Shown here: one piece after another, positions 41,871-50,363 of the stretch | How the letters are laid out: each line of letters starts with the position of its first letter | Position numbering within the stretch: the first letter of the stretch is position 1 | Assembly: GCA_948330435.1 (NCBI GenBank) | Contig: CAOJBY010000002.1 | Location: forward strand, 62,001-126,000 | Direction of reading: 5' to 3' | Origin: an uncultured Lachnoclostridium sp. | Lineage (GTDB): Bacteria; Bacillota; Clostridia; Lachnospirales; Lachnospiraceae | Length of the DNA stretch: 64,000 nt | The notes under the pieces: generated by a model | Seen by the model: only the letters and a program-made list of their open reading frames with translations | Database searches by the model: none | What the model was told of the DNA's origin: nothing | Position numbers and translations under genes: made by a program

Positions 41871-43805
41871 TTATTTCCGATGAAAGCATCTATCGCACAC
41901 CTGAAATGGTGCTCCGAGAGGTAATAGCTTTCCACAATACCTACATCGGGCTATATAATTTGTCTTTCCTTTAGTTAAATACTTCATGATCATCATTTCT
42001 GTGTGGTTTCGTTCTTCGTTTAGCCAGTCTTCTTCAATAACTTTTTGCATACGATGGGAAAACTGGTAGTAGAGATCCAGCTGCTTGTAATAGGTCTCAT
42101 ATTGCTGGATACCTTTTCGCATTCCATATTCCAGCTTTGGACATTCCAGGGAAGTATCTGCCGTGTAATTTTTACAGTAGGAGAGCCAGAGAGAGACTAC
42201 TTTTTTGTCTTTGATATCTATGGGACAGGTAATCATTCGGTATAAGGTGTGCTTATCTTCAAAACCATCTATCTGTGCTTTCCATTTCCAGGCTTGCTCA
42301 TAGAGAGAAAGGGCCTCGTCAATGTTTTCCTTTACAAAAGGAGTTGACGGGGTTACAGAATGCCAGACTTTCAGTATTTCGTCTAAGGGACCATCTATGT
42401 CTAAGAGAAGCTGCGGAAATCCTAAGTTAACTTCTTCTATAGGCTGTTCCTCGGCCTCAAAGCGTTCCCTGATAAATTCCAGTTCATCTTCTCCCATGGC
42501 AGTTACATAACCGGAGTTGTAGATGCCAAAGCGTCCGGCACGGCCTGCAATTTGGCGTACTTCTGATATGGACAGAGGGCGTCTTTCTATTCCGTCAAAC
42601 TTTTCAGCCTGTAGAAATACAATTCTGCGGACAGGCAGATTTAAGCCCATACCAATAGCATCCGTGGCTACTACTACAGTGGTTTTTCCCTGGTTGAACA
42701 AATGCATTTGACGACGGCGGATTTCAGGTGGAAGACTGCCGTAGATGACACTGGCATCAATACCCTGTTCCTCCAATCTGCCTGCCACATCCAAGACCGA
42801 CTTTTTAGAAAATACGATCAGTGCATCTCCTTTCTGTATATCCTCAGGAAATGCAAACGGTTTTTTTTCGCAGATGAGAGCCGTCTTTCGCTCATAGCGT
42901 TCAATCTCATAGTCATCGCCACAAAGTTCGATTAAATGAATCATAGCTGGTTCTGCAGCCGGACTCATGCAAATGTGAATTTCTTTTGCTCGCAATCCCA
43001 GAATCGCTTTTGTCCAGGAATGCCCCCGATCCGGATCAGTTACCATCTGTGCTTCATCAATAACGGCTATATCATAGGACTCTTCAAAATCTGCCATCTC
43101 GATGGTAGATGCTGTGATTCGACTGTTTTCCTCCTCTATGCACTCCTGCCCTGTCAGCATAGTACAAGGGATATCGTAAGAGCTGATTCTCTCATAAACT
43201 TCCAGGGCAAGAAGACGCAGGGGACCAAGATAAACCCCTTTCCCGGCTGTTTTCAAACGTTCCAGGGACTGAAAAGTCTTGCCGCTGTTGGTTGGACCTA
43301 TGTGTAAGATAAAATGACGATGCATCTGCCTTACCTCCGGAAATTCCATTTCCGGACGGGAAGGTACCAGTTCCAGTATTTTATTTTTTACTTTGTATTG
43401 ACGAAATTTGGGGTATAGAGTGAAAAGAGTCTCCATACAGATAGCCCCTGGAAACTTTCGTCTGAGAAACACCAGAAATTCTCCGTCTATCCGATCTCTC
43501 TGCTCCTTTACCAACAGCCCCAGATCCAGATCGACCAGCTTGGGTATCAACTCGATATTGATGGTAAGGGTCAGATCCTCTCTCCTTTTCCGGTATGCAA
43601 AAAGTGCCATATTTTTGATCTGTCGATGATAATCCTCCAGATTTTGTAAAGGAATTCTGGAGGGTTTTGCTCTTCTGAGGGCTCTTTGGAGGTTCTTCAT
43701 TCGCCCGGAGACATCCACATATCTGGGAACCTTTTTTACTTTCTTCCTACTCTCTTGCGTATATTGCTCTGTGTAAAATTGTATTAGTCTTTTTCGATTC
43801 AGCAT
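41871..43805 (-). CDS. SUV3-like DExH RNA helicase
   Basis: 644 residues. Helicase motifs: LHIGPTNSGKTFQSLERL (I), DIAVIDEAQM (II), VVVATDAIGMGLNLP (V) and ISEVRQIAGRAGRFG (VI). This arrangement matches the SUV3/SUPV3L1 family, which in mitochondria works with PNPase or RNase II-type exonucleases in RNA decay. The C-terminus ends in a small cysteine cluster (CRYCGK...CDRC) that could bind zinc. The starts GTG 43808 and ATG 43805 are adjacent; AGGAGAG precedes them. It is a single-gene unit. Confidence 0.85.
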   Translation of the reverse strand: MLNRKRLIQFYTEQYTQESRKKVKKVPRYVDVSGRMKNLQRALRRAKPSRIPLQNLEDYHRQIKNMALFAYRKRREDLTLTINIELIPKLVDLDLGLLVKEQRDRIDGEFLVFLRRKFPGAICMETLFTLYPKFRQYKVKNKILELVPSRPEMEFPEVRQMHRHFILHIGPTNSGKTFQSLERLKTAGKGVYLGPLRLLALEVYERISSYDIPCTMLTGQECIEEENSRITASTIEMADFEESYDIAVIDEAQMVTDPDRGHSWTKAILGLRAKEIHICMSPAAEPAMIHLIELCGDDYEIERYERKTALICEKKPFAFPEDIQKGDALIVFSKKSVLDVAGRLEEQGIDASVIYGSLPPEIRRRQMHLFNQGKTTVVVATDAIGMGLNLPVRRIVFLQAEKFDGIERRPLSISEVRQIAGRAGRFGIYNSGYVTAMGEDELEFIRERFEAEEQPIEEVNLGFPQLLLDIDGPLDEILKVWHSVTPSTPFVKENIDEALSLYEQAWKWKAQIDGFEDKHTLYRMITCPIDIKDKKVVSLWLSYCKNYTADTSLECPKLEYGMRKGIQQYETYYKQLDLYYQFSHRMQKVIEEDWLNEERNHTEMMIMKYLTKGKTNYIARCRYCGKLLPLGAPFQVCDRCFHRK

Positions 43806-43894
43806 CACTGTCTCTCCTGCTTTATAAAATCACATTACCACCAAAATCAATCAAGCTTTCAAGCCCAAAAGGATCTGATTTCTCATTCTTCTCT

Positions 43895-43923
43895 ATTCTA
43901 TAGAAATTGATACGGGAATTCAA
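43895..43923 (-). promoter_or_regulatory. Promoter of the helicase gene
   Basis: TTGAAT (43918-43923), a 17-bp spacer and TAGAAT (43895-43900) on the minus strand, back to back with the TetR promoter. Confidence 0.6.
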
Positions 43924-43932
43924 GTTTATGTG

Positions 43933-43961
43933 TTGACAACTTTTATACAGCAATATACAAT
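43933..43961 (+). promoter_or_regulatory. Promoter of the TetR-flavodoxin operon
   Basis: TTGACA (43933-43938), a 17-bp spacer and TACAAT (43956-43961), 46 bp before the TetR start. Confidence 0.8.
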
Positions 43962-44007
43962 CCGTTTATATAAACAATTTCTACAAGCAAATTTTAAGGA
44001 GATAAAG

Positions 44008-44586
44008 ATGCCAAAACAAAGAATCACAAGGGAAATGGTTGTAAATGCTGCTTTTGAACTGGCTCGTACCGGGGGGATGGAGCAGGTTTTAGTCAAAACC
44101 ATCGCAGAAAAACTGGGATGCTCTGTCCAGCCCATTTACAGCTATTGCAAAAATATGGACGAGCTACGCCGTGATATTGAATTGCAAGCTAAGAATTTTA
44201 TCCAGGATTATCTGTCTGTTCACATTGACAAAGACGATTTATTTCGCAGCACCGGACAGGCATATATTCAAATTTCCAAAACGGAGCCACATCTATTTCG
44301 ATTGTTTATTCTGCAGCAGAGAGATGGTATCTCTTCTCTAAAAGAGTTATATCAGGCAGAAACCAGTCCCGAAATCTCCCCGACCATCGCTCAGAAATAT
44401 GGCATTACTCTAGCAGAAGCCCAAGATCTTCACTTAAATATGCTTATCTATACCATTGGCCTTGGTACAATCTTCTCTGTTTGTACACCTGGAATTTCGG
44501 CAGAAGAAATTTTCAGTCTACAGGAAAGTGCTTACCAAGCATTTTTAAATCAGTTACTGAAACACGGAGGAGAAAAGAATGAGTAA
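44008..44586 (+). CDS. TetR-family transcriptional regulator
   Basis: 192 residues. The N-terminal HTH spans ITREMVVNAAFELARTGG and the recognition helix IAEKLGCSVQPIYSYC. The ligand domain is helical. I start at ATG 44008 behind AAGGAG; the frame is open 78 bp earlier but without a ribosome site and across the promoter. Its stop overlaps the flavodoxin start, so the two are one operon, and it probably represses its own promoter. Confidence 0.9.
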   Translation: MPKQRITREMVVNAAFELARTGGMEQVLVKTIAEKLGCSVQPIYSYCKNMDELRRDIELQAKNFIQDYLSVHIDKDDLFRSTGQAYIQISKTEPHLFRLFILQQRDGISSLKELYQAETSPEISPTIAQKYGITLAEAQDLHLNMLIYTIGLGTIFSVCTPGISAEEIFSLQESAYQAFLNQLLKHGGEKNE

Positions 44587-45139
44587 GAGTACCTTAATTC
44601 TCTATAAAAGTAAAACAGGCTTTACAAAGAGGTATGCGAATATAATCGCAAAAGAAACAGGCGGCACAGCAATGGGCTGCAAAGATGGAACACCGAAACT
44701 TCTAGCCTCTTTTGACCGGATTCTTTTTGGAAGCAGAATGCATGCAGGCCGAATCGATGGCTTATCAAAAGCCCGAAACCTATTTCAGAAAAACGGCATT
44801 AAACTCTCTGCTCTTTTTGTAACAGGTGCTATGCCCAACACAGAAACGGAAGCTATTGAGGAAATGTGGAAAAACAACTTAACCTCAGAAGAGTTGACCA
44901 GTCTTCCTCATTTTTATATGCAAAGCGGATTATGCTATGAGAAAATGAATTTTATTGATAAAACCATGATGAGAGTGTTCTCTTTTATGATGAAACAAAA
45001 AAAGCACAAAACTCCGGAAGAGATCCTTTTTTCCGAAATACTCGCACGTTCTTACGATATTTCTTCCGAGGAGTATGTTCAGCCTTTGTTAAGATACCTG
45101 ACAGAAGACTCTAGTGTAAAAGAACATCAAAAAATGTGA
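44579..45139 (+). CDS. Flavodoxin-domain protein
   Basis: 186 residues. The N-terminal FMN phosphate loop TLILYKSKTGFTKRYA and the middle FDRILFGSRMHAGRI match the flavodoxin_5 / protoporphyrinogen-oxidase-like group. It probably binds FMN and reduces an unknown partner. It overlaps the TetR gene by eight bases behind GGAGG. Together they look like a small inducible redox operon. Confidence 0.85.
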   Translation: MSKSTLILYKSKTGFTKRYANIIAKETGGTAMGCKDGTPKLLASFDRILFGSRMHAGRIDGLSKARNLFQKNGIKLSALFVTGAMPNTETEAIEEMWKNNLTSEELTSLPHFYMQSGLCYEKMNFIDKTMMRVFSFMMKQKKHKTPEEILFSEILARSYDISSEEYVQPLLRYLTEDSSVKEHQKM

Positions 45140-45181
45140 TAAATACAGCTTCTCTGCTATACTTATCACATCTCTTATTCA

Positions 45182-45264
45182 TGCAGGAGATGGGACTTGA
45201 ACCCACACAGCCTTGCGACTACAGGCACCTGAAGCCTGCGCGTCTGCCATTCCGCCACTCCTGC
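45182..45264 (-). tRNA. tRNA-Leu (anticodon CAG)
   Basis: An 83-nt class II tRNA on the minus strand. Acceptor GCAGGAG, anticodon stem CAGGC/GCCTG with loop TTCAGGT, a long variable arm, T arm GGGTTCAAGTCCC, discriminator A. The CCA end is not encoded. It reads CUG. Confidence 0.93.
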
Positions 45265-45275
45265 GAACAAATAGT

Positions 45276-45304
45276 ATTCTACCGAATTTCAGATAAAATG
45301 TCAA
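45276..45304 (-). promoter_or_regulatory. Promoter of tRNA-Leu(CAG)
   Basis: TTGACA (45299-45304), a 17-bp spacer and TAGAAT (45276-45281) on the minus strand, 12 bp before the tRNA. Confidence 0.85.
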
Positions 45305-45347
45305 CACCTTTTTTTGATTTTTTGTCATTTTTTTGTAAACTTAGTAC

Positions 45348-45379
45348 TTGACTTTTTCCCCAGAAAATGATAGTATAAT
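45348..45379 (+). promoter_or_regulatory. Promoter of tRNA-Leu(AAG)
   Basis: TTGACT (45348-45353) with TAGTAT at a 17-bp spacing or TATAAT (45374-45379) at 20 bp. It is divergent from the CAG tRNA promoter. Confidence 0.6.
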
Positions 45380-45418
45380 TAAGCGTCTTGTGATAAAAGT
45401 TTTAACACAAGATGATAT

Positions 45419-45502
45419 GCGGAAGTGTCGGAACTGGCAGACGAGCAAGACTAAGGATCTTGTGGCATTCGTGCCGTGTGGGTTCAAGTCCCATCTTCCG
45501 CA
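45419..45502 (+). tRNA. tRNA-Leu (anticodon AAG)
   Basis: An 84-nt class II tRNA. Acceptor GCGGAAG, D stem TCG/CGA with loop GAACTGGCAGA, anticodon stem CAAGA/TCTTG with loop CTAAGGA, variable arm with TGGC...TGCC, T arm with GGGTTCAAGTCCC, discriminator A, no encoded CCA. The wobble base is A34, which would need conversion to inosine to read CUU, CUC and CUA. It is followed by a good terminator. Confidence 0.93.
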
Positions 45503-45511
45503 TTGGTTAGG

Positions 45512-45556
45512 AATACGATAAATATAGCAGAAATGCCGTATTTATCGTATTTTTTA
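45512..45556 (+). terminator. Terminator of tRNA-Leu(AAG)
   Basis: A 13-bp stem AATACGATAAATA/TATTTATCGTATT with a 14-base loop and a T-run, 10 bp after the tRNA. Confidence 0.85.
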
Positions 45557-45666
45557 TGTTTGGGTGTGTAACAAAATGTAGTGTAAAAATGTTTACACTC
45601 TTTTACACGCATGATTGGGACTAAATATTCAAGGTCTGATAGTTAAAAAGATAGTGTCAAGATTTT

Positions 45667-46998
45667 TTCGCAAATTTAATTTCCACCGTTTGGCAGCCGG
45701 TAGTCAGCCGGCTATGATATCAGACAGCAGTTCCTCCTCCGGTTTGGAGAGGTGATCCATGTTCATATAACGACGGGTGCCCCATTGGGTCCCGGCCACA
45801 TGACGCAGTCTGGCACATACCGGCATTAAAGCACTCTGTCCATCCGGAAACGCTCCGATCGCCTTTGTCCGGCGTTTGATCTCACGGTTTAATCGTTCAA
45901 TGGTATTGTTGGTCCGGATCCTCGTCCAGTGCTGGGGAGGAAAGTCCATATAGGTCAGGGTCTCCTCGATCCCTTCCTGCACCTTTTTGGCCGCACTGCT
46001 CAGTTTCATCTCCTTGAGCTTGTCGGATACTCTGCGGGCTTTCTCACGGGCCGCCTCCTTACTCTCCTGGGCATGGATCGCTTTCAGCATCATAGCAACT
46101 GTCTTCATTTTATTGCGCGGCGTAACAGAGAAAATATTCCGGTAAAAATGAACGGTGCATCTCTGGTAACAGGCATCCGGGAACACTTCCGGTATAGTAT
46201 CGAGCATACCCAGGTTCTTGTCTCCGATGAGCAGTCTGACTCCCGAAAGCCCACGCTCCTTAAGCCATACAAAGAACGACCGCCAGCTTTCTTTATCTTC
46301 TTTCATTCCTTCTGCTGCACCGATGATCTCCCGGAATCCGTCACTGTTTACACCAATGGCCACAAGGATGGAGACATTCCGGATCTCACCACCCCAGCTG
46401 CGTTTGAGATAGACACCGTCTACATAGACATAGGGATAGTCCCCGGACAGTGGCCGGCTGCGCCACTGCTCGATATGTTCATAAGCTTTCTTGTTGAGAT
46501 TGCTGATAGTGCCGGGAGATACTTTGGTCCCCCAAAGCGCTTCCGTGATATCTTCCACCCGGCGTACGGAGACGCCCGCCAGATACATCTCTATCAGGGC
46601 TTCTTCCACAGAGGATTCCCTACGGCGGTAACGTTCGATGATGGCAGTCTCAAAAGGGACCCCTTTGAGTTTGGGAACATTTAACTCCACTTCTCCAGCA
46701 GTTGTCTGAAAATTTCTCTTATAATGCCCGGAACGGTAACCTTGACGGCCACTGGAACGTTCGTACTTCTGTGCATTGACCAGTTCATCTGCTTCTTTGT
46801 CGAGCAGGGCATTGAGGGTTTCTTCCACACTGGAGCGGACAAGGTCTTTCAGATCGTGCTTTATTAAGTCCTCGTTTAGTTGTATAATGTTATCAGACAT
46901 GGTTCCATACCTCCTTTGGCAAATTTGGTTGTGGTGACTTAATTCTACCAAACGGCTATAGACCATGTCTATTTTTATGAAATTAATTTGCGAAACTT
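45667..46998 (-). mobile_element. IS256-family insertion sequence
   Basis: A complete transposase gene bounded by inverted ends. The left end carries TTTCGCAAATTTAATTTC and the right end, read inward, TTTCGCAAATTAATTTC; just inside both is a second shared inverted block (CCGTTTGG). The boundaries are approximate, and I find no convincing target-site duplication. Confidence 0.75.
45704..46900 (-). CDS. IS256-family (mutator-type) transposase
   Basis: About 398 residues. DDE residues lie in YVYVDGVYLKRSWGG, VRLLIGDKNLGML and RTNNTIERLNREIKRR, with the CxxC/H-type CYQRCTVHFYRNI block between them. I start at ATG 46898-46900 (MSDNIIQLNED). The frame is open 22 codons earlier, across the IS end. 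The gene appears intact, so the element may still be active. Confidence 0.92.
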   Translation of the reverse strand: MSDNIIQLNEDLIKHDLKDLVRSSVEETLNALLDKEADELVNAQKYERSSGRQGYRSGHYKRNFQTTAGEVELNVPKLKGVPFETAIIERYRRRESSVEEALIEMYLAGVSVRRVEDITEALWGTKVSPGTISNLNKKAYEHIEQWRSRPLSGDYPYVYVDGVYLKRSWGGEIRNVSILVAIGVNSDGFREIIGAAEGMKEDKESWRSFFVWLKERGLSGVRLLIGDKNLGMLDTIPEVFPDACYQRCTVHFYRNIFSVTPRNKMKTVAMMLKAIHAQESKEAAREKARRVSDKLKEMKLSSAAKKVQEGIEETLTYMDFPPQHWTRIRTNNTIERLNREIKRRTKAIGAFPDGQSALMPVCARLRHVAGTQWGTRRYMNMDHLSKPEEELLSDIIAG

Positions 46999-47046
46999 AT
47001 TATACGTCATCTGTAAAAAAAGCTTCAAGCCCATCCTTCTTGTCAT
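46975..47046 (-). pseudogene. Start of a gene truncated by the IS element (23 codons)
   Basis: ATG 47044-47046 is preceded by AAAGGAG about nine bases upstream and encodes MTRRMGLKLFLQMTYN before the frame runs into the IS end and stops. The good ribosome site suggests a former gene cut by IS256. The product is not recognisable. Confidence 0.3.
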
Positions 47047-47156
47047 GGTGTTGTACTCCTTTTGTATTTGGGCTGTTATTTGGCTACCCCATGCCTCTTA
47101 TAAAACAGAAATACTCACAGCTTAAAACCCTTTTATATATGGGTGTGTAACAGGCA

Positions 47157-47960
47157 TTAATACCCAAATAACCTCAACAAACTATCCCAATACCATTTTT
47201 CTATAAAATTTATTGCATTGTCATAATTATTTTTTATCCAAATATAAGAAACTTCTTTATTTGTTTCTAATATTGCTTTAATATTAATTGCACTGTTATA
47301 TTCACCACCATAATGAAACATTATACAATTGCTATCAAAAACCTTAAAATTACTTTGAATGTCACTTGGCAATTGTCTAATTTTCATCCGAGTCTCAACC
47401 AATGAAAATGAAAATGCAACTTCTTCTCGAAACCTATTTGAAATCTGATTATTGAATTTATAATAATTTTCTTTCCACTTATCAATAACTTTACACCATG
47501 TACTTATTCTTGCACTTATATATGATGTATTATAATTAATAAAACTACCATTCTTATGTGTATATTTAGAAAAATATTCATTCTCTGATTTATTATTTTC
47601 AGAACCCAAAATTACTTCATCTTTATTTGGTGTAATCTCCATTAATTTTCTTAAAAATATATGATCCGGATCAATATATGTAACAATGCCTGTTCCATTT
47701 TTATTTTGCATTATAAAGTCGCATATAAGAAATTTAACAAAATATCTATCCTCTGTAGGTTTAAAATCATATTTCCAAATAATAATATTTTCATTTTCAA
47801 GTAAATTCAAAAAATCACAGCCTGATAAATATTGAGGACAAATAACATATAATTTATCTAAAATATTTTTATTTGTTATCTTTAAAGTACTTATCATTAA
47901 GAATAGTGCATGTTGGTTCACTTCATTTTCATCAATTATTGTTATATATATTTCTTTCAT
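47157..47960 (-). CDS. Glycosyltransferase-like protein
   Basis: About 267 residues, AT-rich. A GT-A-like pattern is visible: TGIVTYIDPDHIFLRKL (DxD-like DPD), then INYNTSYISARISTW and MFHYGGEYNSA, as in retaining transferases that use a nucleotide sugar. The exact family is not certain. ATG 47958-47960 follows AGGAAAAAAGG; a GTG nine codons earlier abuts the upstream gene stop. It is the last gene of the AT-rich island. Confidence 0.45.
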   Translation of the reverse strand: MKEIYITIIDENEVNQHALFLMISTLKITNKNILDKLYVICPQYLSGCDFLNLLENENIIIWKYDFKPTEDRYFVKFLICDFIMQNKNGTGIVTYIDPDHIFLRKLMEITPNKDEVILGSENNKSENEYFSKYTHKNGSFINYNTSYISARISTWCKVIDKWKENYYKFNNQISNRFREEVAFSFSLVETRMKIRQLPSDIQSNFKVFDSNCIMFHYGGEYNSAINIKAILETNKEVSYIWIKNNYDNAINFIEKWYWDSLLRLFGY

Positions 47961-47987
47961 CCTTTTTTCCTGCTCAAGAGGCTTCAC

Positions 47988-48599
47988 TTACTGTAACTTC
48001 TTTGATAATTTATAATTTTCATTTATATTTTTTATAATATTTTCATATTTCTTACATACTTTATTATAGCCTACATATTCTTTTGATAAATACACAATAA
48101 TGCAAAATCCCAAAAACATTAAAACAATAACTGCTATATCTATTATTGGACAATGCAAAATATTATTTTCTATTATTATACTATTTTGCATATATAGTAT
48201 TATAGATACAAATGAAATAATCGTCATTCCACCTCCAACAAAAATTGAGGTCAATTTATAAATCATATTTTCTTTTTGATATAATGCTTTAAATTCTGCA
48301 TCTATTTTCCCTACCATCGTTTCCCATCTTAGATACTTTATATGTAATTCCAAACAAATTTTTATATAAACAGAGCATCGAGCCATATGATATCTTCTCA
48401 CATTAAGCAACCCGTGCATAGGAATAATAAAAACAATAATTAAAGCAAAAAAATATTTATTAGAAAGTTCATACCCAAACCCCATAAGAGTTATACTAAC
48501 TGTATATATAGACACAATCAAGTTATCACATCTTTGCATTAATACAAAGATCTCCTGTTTAATATTATTGTATTCTAATTCCAAAGCTTTTTCTTTCAT
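47988..48599 (-). CDS. Four-helix membrane protein of unknown function
   Basis: 203 residues with two hydrophobic hairpins: about residues 27-62 (SIYTVSITLMGFGYEL, YFFALIIVFIIPMHGLL) and about 115-170, separated by a charged helical segment, with a Lys-rich C-terminal tail. The layout recalls SLATT-type membrane effectors of nucleotide-centred defence systems, but I cannot confirm membership. It lies 25 bp downstream of a phosphorylase-like fragment and directly upstream of the glycosyltransferase-like gene. Confidence 0.5.
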   Translation of the reverse strand: MKEKALELEYNNIKQEIFVLMQRCDNLIVSIYTVSITLMGFGYELSNKYFFALIIVFIIPMHGLLNVRRYHMARCSVYIKICLELHIKYLRWETMVGKIDAEFKALYQKENMIYKLTSIFVGGGMTIISFVSIILYMQNSIIIENNILHCPIIDIAVIVLMFLGFCIIVYLSKEYVGYNKVCKKYENIIKNINENYKLSKKLQ

Positions 48600-48624
48600 A
48601 CATAAAACACCCCATTTAATTGTA

Positions 48625-48933
48625 TTAATATTTTTCTTTCATTATTTTACACTTTACTATTTTTCCATATAATGTCCTCCATAGTCTCTTTTTAAATCCT
48701 TTAATCTTCAGATCGGAAAACATTTCTCTACTTATTAGTAACTTTTCACAGACTTGACATGCATCAATCATCGCAAGCGTTTGAAAATCGTTTTTTGGAT
48801 TATACCCTCGATTCTTTCGTCTATGTTGAGAAATCTCAATTTCTTCATTACTATTCACTATTTCATTTTTTCCAGCACCCCAATCACAAATTCCTTTCAT
48901 TAATATGCAATGTGTGTCATCACATTTTTTCAT
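48625..48933 (-). CDS. Short protein resembling the C-terminus of a PNP/nucleosidase-type domain
   Basis: 102 residues. ILMKGICDWGAGKN followed by NDFQTLAMIDACQVCEKLL resembles the C-terminal end of purine-nucleoside-phosphorylase-like effector or sensor domains (KGICDxxxxxKN then an Ala-rich helix). The main catalytic part is absent. ATG with AAGGAG upstream and a stop just before it suggest it can be translated on its own. It may be a relic of a larger gene. Confidence 0.4.
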   Translation of the reverse strand: MKKCDDTHCILMKGICDWGAGKNEIVNSNEEIEISQHRRKNRGYNPKNDFQTLAMIDACQVCEKLLISREMFSDLKIKGFKKRLWRTLYGKIVKCKIMKEKY

Positions 48934-49282
48934 CTATGCTCCTTAAAACAATTACTTTATCACTTTATTTACTAAAATTAATCAACTCTTCTATTAAAGT
49001 ATCTTACTACAAATTTATCGTAAATTCCATATTTATATAACAATCCATGCAATAAGTTATCACAGCAGTTATCACAGCATAACCATCAAAATTCATAATG
49101 TTTCCATTAGAAAATGCATGTGTTCTTCAATCAAGATATCTGATGTTATGTATCTTTTTGGCAGTAAAATCAAAATAAGCCCTCTATCAATCACGTCCCT
49201 ACAATTGATAAATGACTTATTCAAACCCAAATATGTCTCTGTTAACCCACCATATTCACCGGTTCTCCGGCCAAAAATATTT
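48934..49282 (-). other. AT-rich gap with a start-less open frame
   Basis: No complete gene. A minus-strand frame (49093-49287) without a start codon contains TETYLGLNKSFINCRDVIDRG and then PKRYITSDILIEEHMHF before a stop; I do not recognise it. It is probably a remnant of a gene disrupted when the island formed. The section contains the presumed promoter of the following small genes. Confidence 0.3.
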
Positions 49283-50362
49283 TTATATTATTCGTTTTTG
49301 TATATCATCTCCCTGCACTTCTATCACCCGATGCCCTGCCGCCTTAAGAAGCCGGTTCATAATCGCCTGTCCTATGGCCGCATCCTCAAAAGACTCCGAA
49401 TAAATACAATCCACATCCGTCTCATCGAAGCTTCTGAGCACCTCAAACAGATGCATAGAGATCTCATCTTCATGGCTGCGGACTCCAAGGCTTCGCACCA
49501 GGCCCCTTTCATAACGCCCCATCGTCTCATCTGTGGCAATAATTCCAACCTTTTTTCCTTCTGCCTCCGCCTCTTCTGCCAGACGGTTCACCGCAGCTAT
49601 AACAGCCTCCGTTTCACCCTCTACGACAGTCAATTCCGCTTTGGGTGCATAATGGCGGTATTTCATTCCCGGAGCCTTGGGCTTAATACCGGAATCCGGT
49701 GAAATTACTGCCTGATCCACATCCAGGAATCCAATCACCGACTCCATCATGGCTTTTGTAATCACGCCGGGACGCAGAATCACCGGCTTCTTCTCGCTCA
49801 CATCCACAATAGTAGACTCCAGCCCGATGACAGCTTGTCCGCCATCCAGAATCATCTCTATCCTGCCATTCAGATCCTCTGCCACATGCTCCGCTGTTGT
49901 CGTACTTGGCCGTCCGGAAGCATTGGCACTGGGTGCCGCCACGAAGCCCCCCGCCGCACGGATCAATGCCGCCGCAATCTTATCACTGGGCATCCGCACC
50001 GCCACCGTATCAAGTCCCCCGGTGGTTTTGGCGGGAACCAAATCTGTTTTTGAAAAAATCAGCGTCAGAGGACCCGGCCAGAATGCTTCCATCAGTTCTT
50101 CCGCTTCCCCGGAAATATTTTTTGCAATCCGATACACATCGGACTTTTCCGCAATATGAACGATAAGGGGATTGTCCGAGGGTCTTCCCTTGGCCGCATA
50201 GATCTTCTCCGAGGATGCCGGATTCAGTGCATCCCCTCCCAAACCATAGACCGTCTCCGTAGGAAACGCAACCAGGCCGCCCTCTTTCAGCACCTTTCCC
50301 GCCTCCCCGATCATCTCCATATCAATTGCTTCATAGTTGAGTTTTTTTATTTGTGTTTCCAT
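49283..50362 (-). CDS. L-threonylcarbamoyladenylate synthase (Sua5 type)
   Basis: About 359 residues. The YrdC domain (1-205) has GGLVAFPTETVYGLGGDA, KGRPSDNPLIVHI and the PSANASGRPSTT loop. The C-terminal Sua5 domain (about 225-359) begins after SPGMKYRHYAP-like KAPGMKYRHYAPKAE. It makes threonylcarbamoyl-AMP for t6A37 of ANN-reading tRNAs. ATG 50360-50362 follows the MATE stop by one base. Confidence 0.93.
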   Translation of the reverse strand: METQIKKLNYEAIDMEMIGEAGKVLKEGGLVAFPTETVYGLGGDALNPASSEKIYAAKGRPSDNPLIVHIAEKSDVYRIAKNISGEAEELMEAFWPGPLTLIFSKTDLVPAKTTGGLDTVAVRMPSDKIAAALIRAAGGFVAAPSANASGRPSTTTAEHVAEDLNGRIEMILDGGQAVIGLESTIVDVSEKKPVILRPGVITKAMMESVIGFLDVDQAVISPDSGIKPKAPGMKYRHYAPKAELTVVEGETEAVIAAVNRLAEEAEAEGKKVGIIATDETMGRYERGLVRSLGVRSHEDEISMHLFEVLRSFDETDVDCIYSESFEDAAIGQAIMNRLLKAAGHRVIEVQGDDIQKRII

Positions 50363-50363
50363 T

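Larger units (their letters stand above)
45561..47152. repeat. 13-bp direct repeat flanking the IS256 region
   Basis: TGGGTGTGTAACA occurs at 45561-45573 and again at 47140-47152, either side of the IS element and its flanks. The spacing is about 1.58 kb. It could mark an older insertion or recombination at the tRNA 3' flank. Confidence 0.5.

Noticed and set aside
45667..46998. Target-site duplication for the IS256 copy
   Set aside because: The 8-9 bases outside the two ends do not match, so I do not claim a duplication. One end may be damaged.
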